A stretch of 64,000 nucleotides of DNA. It comes from Comamonadaceae bacterium (GTDB lineage Bacteria; Pseudomonadota; Gammaproteobacteria; Burkholderiales; Burkholderiaceae_C). Shown here one piece after another: positions 60,913-64,000 of the stretch (the stretch's first letter is position 1; each line of letters begins with the position of its first letter). The position numbers were made by a program, and so were the translations under genes. The stretch covers positions 53,879 to 117,878 of the forward strand of contig CANFLU010000003.1 in NCBI GenBank assembly GCA_947447975.1. The letters run 5' to 3'. A model generated the notes under the pieces. It did not search any database, had not been told where the DNA came from, and saw only the letters and a program-made list of their open reading frames with translations.

Positions 60913-61917
60913 ATGTTCACTAAAGCTGTTTGCGTAGCTGCCATCTTGGCCGCACAAGTCACTGTAAGCTGGGCGCAAAGCCCAGCCAAACCCTTTAGCT
61001 TTGGCTTGTGGGGCGATATGCCTTACAAAAAAGCGGGCGATGATGCCAAGCTGCCCGCCGTCCTGCAAAGCATCAACCGTTCCGATATCGCGTTTTCTAT
61101 GTATGACGGTGACATCAAGGACGGTAGCTCCAAGTGCACCGATGATGTGTACGCCGATGCGCTGAAAATGTTCGGCACCATGGTCAAGCCGGTGGTCTAT
61201 GTGCCAGGTGACAACGAGTGGACCGATTGCCACCGCACCAATAACGGCGGCTATGACGGCCTGGAGCGCCTAAGCTATATCCGCAAAGTCATGTTCCCCA
61301 CCAGCAACAGCCTGGGCCAAACCACCATGGCTTTAGAGCACCAAGGCAAATTGGGTGAGAAATTTGTAGAGAACACCCGCTTTGCCCACGGCGGCGTGGT
61401 GTTTGTCGGCATTAACCAGCCTGGCAGCAACAACAACCTGATCATGACCGAGAAGGAGTGCAAAAACAAAAGCGCCCGTGATAACGCGCAATGCGATGCC
61501 TCCAACGCCGAGTATTTGGAGCGCGATAGCGCCAATGTGGCTTGGATGCAAGCGTCCTTCGCTGCGGCTAAGGCCCAAAACGCGGTTGGCATCGTGGTCG
61601 TCACGCAGGGCGACCCCGGTTTTGATTGGCCCGAAACCGAAGAGGTCGACGAGAGCACCGATCCGGCCTTTAGCGGCTTTCGCCACTTCATGTCTAAGTT
61701 GGTAGAGCAAACTGAGCAATACGCCGGCCAAGTACTGTTTGTTCATGGCGATACCCATTTCTTCAAACTAGACAAACCCCTGTACAGCCCCACGAAGCTG
61801 CTGCCTAACTTCACCCGCTTGCAGACCTTTGGCAGCCCCAGCCTGCATTGGGTCCGCGTGGTAGTGGATCCGGTCAGCGCGAACGTGTTTAGCGTACATC
61901 CGGTTATCGTCAAATAA
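60913..61917 (+). CDS. Secreted calcineurin-like metallophosphoesterase
   Basis: 334 residues. Signal peptide MFTKAVCVAAILAAQVTVSWA with cleavage near 21, so the enzyme is periplasmic or secreted. Metal-site motifs can be followed: GLWGDMPY, SMYDGDIKDG, VPGDNEWTDC, VVVTQGDPGF and VLFVHGDTHFF. The first is GDMPY rather than the usual GDxH, and the third GDNE rather than GNH(D/E), so the metal ligands differ from standard members. Expected to release phosphate from organic phosphates. A PhoB-box-like element precedes it and GGAG is its ribosome site. Confidence 0.78.
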   Translation: MFTKAVCVAAILAAQVTVSWAQSPAKPFSFGLWGDMPYKKAGDDAKLPAVLQSINRSDIAFSMYDGDIKDGSSKCTDDVYADALKMFGTMVKPVVYVPGDNEWTDCHRTNNGGYDGLERLSYIRKVMFPTSNSLGQTTMALEHQGKLGEKFVENTRFAHGGVVFVGINQPGSNNNLIMTEKECKNKSARDNAQCDASNAEYLERDSANVAWMQASFAAAKAQNAVGIVVVTQGDPGFDWPETEEVDESTDPAFSGFRHFMSKLVEQTEQYAGQVLFVHGDTHFFKLDKPLYSPTKLLPNFTRLQTFGSPSLHWVRVVVDPVSANVFSVHPVIVK

Positions 61918-61995
61918 GCCCCGAGGCTAAGCCGCGGTGGCCGATGGTCACCGCCGCGGCCGGGCCTGGCGCTGTCAAAACGCCGGCGCCCTTTT

Positions 61996-62013
61996 CTGTC
62001 ACAATTTTGTAAC
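61996..62013 (+). promoter_or_regulatory. PhoB box-like element before ppk
   Basis: CTGTCAC (61996-62002), spacer AATT, TTGTAAC (62007-62013). The first repeat matches CTGTCAT at six of seven, the second at four. It lies in the 257-nt region upstream of ppk; ppk is a known PhoB target in several proteobacteria. Confidence 0.55.
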
Positions 62014-62174
62014 CTGATTGCCGCAAACTGCTGCGGTAACAGGGGGCGACCTTCTCACTGGTGCATACTGCGAAGCCGTCCGGTGCCGCGAAAATGCACA
62101 CTGCTTCGGTTACCGCCATGCCGATGCGCAGGCCCCGACTGTCAGATACCACCGATTCCCAGGAGAATGTCCCG

Positions 62175-64000
62175 TTGGAATACACGAGCAAAGCATTTCA
62201 TGACGCCGCGCACCCGGATTTGCTCGACCGCGACCACAGCTTGGTAGCTTTCAATGAGCGGGTCTTGAGCTGGGCTGCGCGGGAGGATGTTCCGGTGTTG
62301 GAGCGCCTGCGTTATTTGTGCATTGTCTCGTCCAATTTGGATGAATTTTTTGAAGTTCGCTCTGAACCGCATCTCACGGCCAAGCGCAGCGGAGACAAGC
62401 AGGGCAGCTACACCGAAAAGTCATTTGATCGTTTGTCAGAGTCCTTGCATGCGTTGGTGGACAGGCAGTATGGTCTGTACAACGATGCCATCCTACCGGC
62501 GCTGGCGCATCGCGGAATAAAAATCGCGTCGCATGGTGAGCGCAATGCCGAGCAGCGCCTATGGGTCAAACAATATTTCGAACGCGAGGTGCGTCCACTC
62601 CTCATTCCTGTCGGTTTAGACCCTGCGCACCCCTTCCCCCAAGTGGCCAACAAGGCATTGAACTTTATTGTGCGTTTGGGTGGCAATGATGCCTTTGGTC
62701 GTAGCAATGAAATCGCCATTGTCAAAGTACCGCGTGTGTTACCGCGCATCATCCGCTTGCCCGAAAGGGTGTCTGGAAATAAAGTGGTTTTTGTGGCGCT
62801 TACTAGTGTGATTCGGGCGCACTTATCTGAATTGTTTGCAGGGCGGACGGTGGATCAGTTTTCCCAATTTCGGGTGACACGCCACTCGGACTTGGCAGTC
62901 GATGAAGAGGATGTGCAAAACTTGCGCATGGCCTTGCGCCAGGGCTTGGTGCATCGCCATTACGGGGAATCTGTGCGTTTGGAAGTGTCCTCCGGTTGCT
63001 CGGAGCATTTGTCGCATTTCCTCTTAAAGCAGTTTGATTTGCCAGCCATGGCTTTGTACCGGGTCTCCGGCCCGGTAAATCTGGTGCGCCTGAACCAGAT
63101 GATTGATTTGCTGGACCGCCCCGAATTATGTTTTCCTGCCTACAAAGCGGCGCCGCCGGTGCAATTGGATTTGGGTGCCAATGTATTCGAGCAACTCAAG
63201 CGCGGCGATGTGATTTTTCACCAACCTTTTGAGAGTTTTGAAGGCGTTTTGTTATTTTTACGCGCTGCAGTGAATGACCCTAATGTGCTGGCAATCAAGC
63301 AAACCATATACCGGGCGGGTGCGGATTCCACCATCATGGATTTGCTGCGCGAGGCGGTGCGCAAAGGCAAGGAAGTGACGGTAGTGGTAGAGCTCAAGGC
63401 GCGTTTTGACGAAGAGGCCAATATCAATTGGGCGGAGATGCTGGAGTCCATAGGCGCACAAGTGGTTTATGGCATCGTCGGTTTGAAAACGCACGCCAAG
63501 ATGCTCTTGGTCACCCGGCGCGAAGGCAAAACCCTTAAGCGCTACGGGCATTTGTCTACCGGTAACTACAACCCGCGCACCGCGCGCCTCTATACCGACA
63601 TCAGCCATATCAGCGCGGATAACGATTTGACCCGCGACATGGAAAATGTGTTTGTGCATTTGGCCAGTCAGAGTCGGCTGCCGCGTCTGAAAAAAATGTG
63701 GATGGCGCCGTTTCAGTTGCATGAAAACTTGATCGCCAAAATCGACGCATTAGGCCAAGCTGCAGCCAAAGGTGTCTCGACGCGCATTGTAGCGAAAATG
63801 AATTCTCTTACCGACATTGATTTGATTTACGCGCTCATTCGGGCAGGCCAAAACGGGGTATCGATCGATGTGATTGTTCGGGGCGCCTGCATGTTGCCCG
63901 CCCAGGTGAAGGGGCTGACCGACAACATCCGGGTGCGCTCGATCATCGGGCGATTTTTAGAGCATTCGCGCGTTTTCTATTTCCGCGAAGGTAATGATGA
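62175..64000 (+). CDS. ppk: Polyphosphate kinase 1 (C-terminal end outside the window)
   Basis: About 608 codons are inside the window. The start is ambiguous: TTG 62175 has GGAG nine nt upstream; in-frame ATGs at 62118 and 62124 would add 19 or 17 residues. The N domain opens LLDRDHSLVAFNERVL and RLRYLCIVSSNLDEFFEVR. The phospho-accepting histidine is in GLKTHAKMLLVTRREG, and the second active-site His in FLEHSRVFYF just before the window end. FDEEANINWAEMLE and STGNYNPRTARLYTD are further PPK1 motifs. It makes polyphosphate from ATP. The last roughly 80 residues are cut off. Confidence 0.97.
   Translation, partial: MEYTSKAFHDAAHPDLLDRDHSLVAFNERVLSWAAREDVPVLERLRYLCIVSSNLDEFFEVRSEPHLTAKRSGDKQGSYTEKSFDRLSESLHALVDRQYGLYNDAILPALAHRGIKIASHGERNAEQRLWVKQYFEREVRPLLIPVGLDPAHPFPQVANKALNFIVRLGGNDAFGRSNEIAIVKVPRVLPRIIRLPERVSGNKVVFVALTSVIRAHLSELFAGRTVDQFSQFRVTRHSDLAVDEEDVQNLRMALRQGLVHRHYGESVRLEVSSGCSEHLSHFLLKQFDLPAMALYRVSGPVNLVRLNQMIDLLDRPELCFPAYKAAPPVQLDLGANVFEQLKRGDVIFHQPFESFEGVLLFLRAAVNDPNVLAIKQTIYRAGADSTIMDLLREAVRKGKEVTVVVELKARFDEEANINWAEMLESIGAQVVYGIVGLKTHAKMLLVTRREGKTLKRYGHLSTGNYNPRTARLYTDISHISADNDLTRDMENVFVHLASQSRLPRLKKMWMAPFQLHENLIAKIDALGQAAAKGVSTRIVAKMNSLTDIDLIYALIRAGQNGVSIDVIVRGACMLPAQVKGLTDNIRVRSIIGRFLEHSRVFYFREGND

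Overview
The window is a gene-dense, GC-rich stretch of a Gram-negative chromosome. Gene content and order (tig-clpP-clpX-lon, rpsB-tsf-pyrH-frr-cdsA-dxr-bamA-skp-lpxD-fabZ-lpxA-lpxB-rnhB, carA-leuE-carB-greA, rlmE-ftsH-folP-glmM, ppk) and the protein styles point to Betaproteobacteria, order Burkholderiales, most likely a Comamonadaceae member of the Rhodoferax/Polaromonas kind. This is inferred from recognition, not from a database search. No transposase, integrase, phage or CRISPR array was seen, so almost everything is core chromosome.

Layout. 1-4521 (minus): riboflavin genes (ribBX, ribH) leading into nusB, then hslR, dusC and hemH. 4541-5236: a HAD hydrolase, divergent from hemH. 5309-8614 (minus): hpnC-hpnD-hpnE, a squalene synthesis module. 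8736-13137: an RND efflux adaptor and permease without an outer-membrane partner. 13215-19331: tRNA-Leu, then tig, clpP, clpX and lon, with a heat-shock-type promoter before lon. 19407-23138: an accessory-looking stretch bounded by tRNA-Gly/tRNA-Cys and tRNA-Leu. It holds a MotA/MotB-type pair resembling ZorA and ZorB of the Zorya anti-phage systems but without recognisable effectors, an AT-rich intergenic region with two palindromes, and a ketopantoate-reductase-like gene. 23212-27076: a conserved hypothetical and a crp-aph-acad operon. 27232-31314: lexA with a small companion, an array of LexA boxes shared with an asparaginase gene, a DUF192 protein and icd.

31473-34240: clpS-clpA. 34396-47411: the translation / phospholipid / isoprenoid / outer-membrane cluster from rpsB to an rRNA methyltransferase. 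Two normally resident essential genes, uppS and rseP, are missing from their usual slots. 47554-53259: carA-leuE-carB and greA. 53325-58911: yhbY, rlmE, ftsH (second heat-shock-type promoter), folP and glmM. 58908-64000: a GNAT acetyltransferase, a porin, a secreted metallophosphoesterase and ppk (cut by the window end). PhoB-box-like repeats precede the last two, in the place where pst/pho genes often sit in relatives.

How the genes fit together. The window is rich in proteostasis genes (trigger factor, ClpXP, Lon, ClpAS, FtsH, Hsp15); lon and ftsH carry matching RpoH-type promoter motifs. Envelope construction is the second theme (BamA, Skp, LpxA/B/D, FabZ, CdsA, Dxr, GlmM, squalene genes). 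The most unusual items are the effector-less ZorAB-like pair with an internally duplicated cytoplasmic module, the missing uppS and rseP, the SOS-box array shared with an asparaginase, and the phosphate-regulated island at the right edge.
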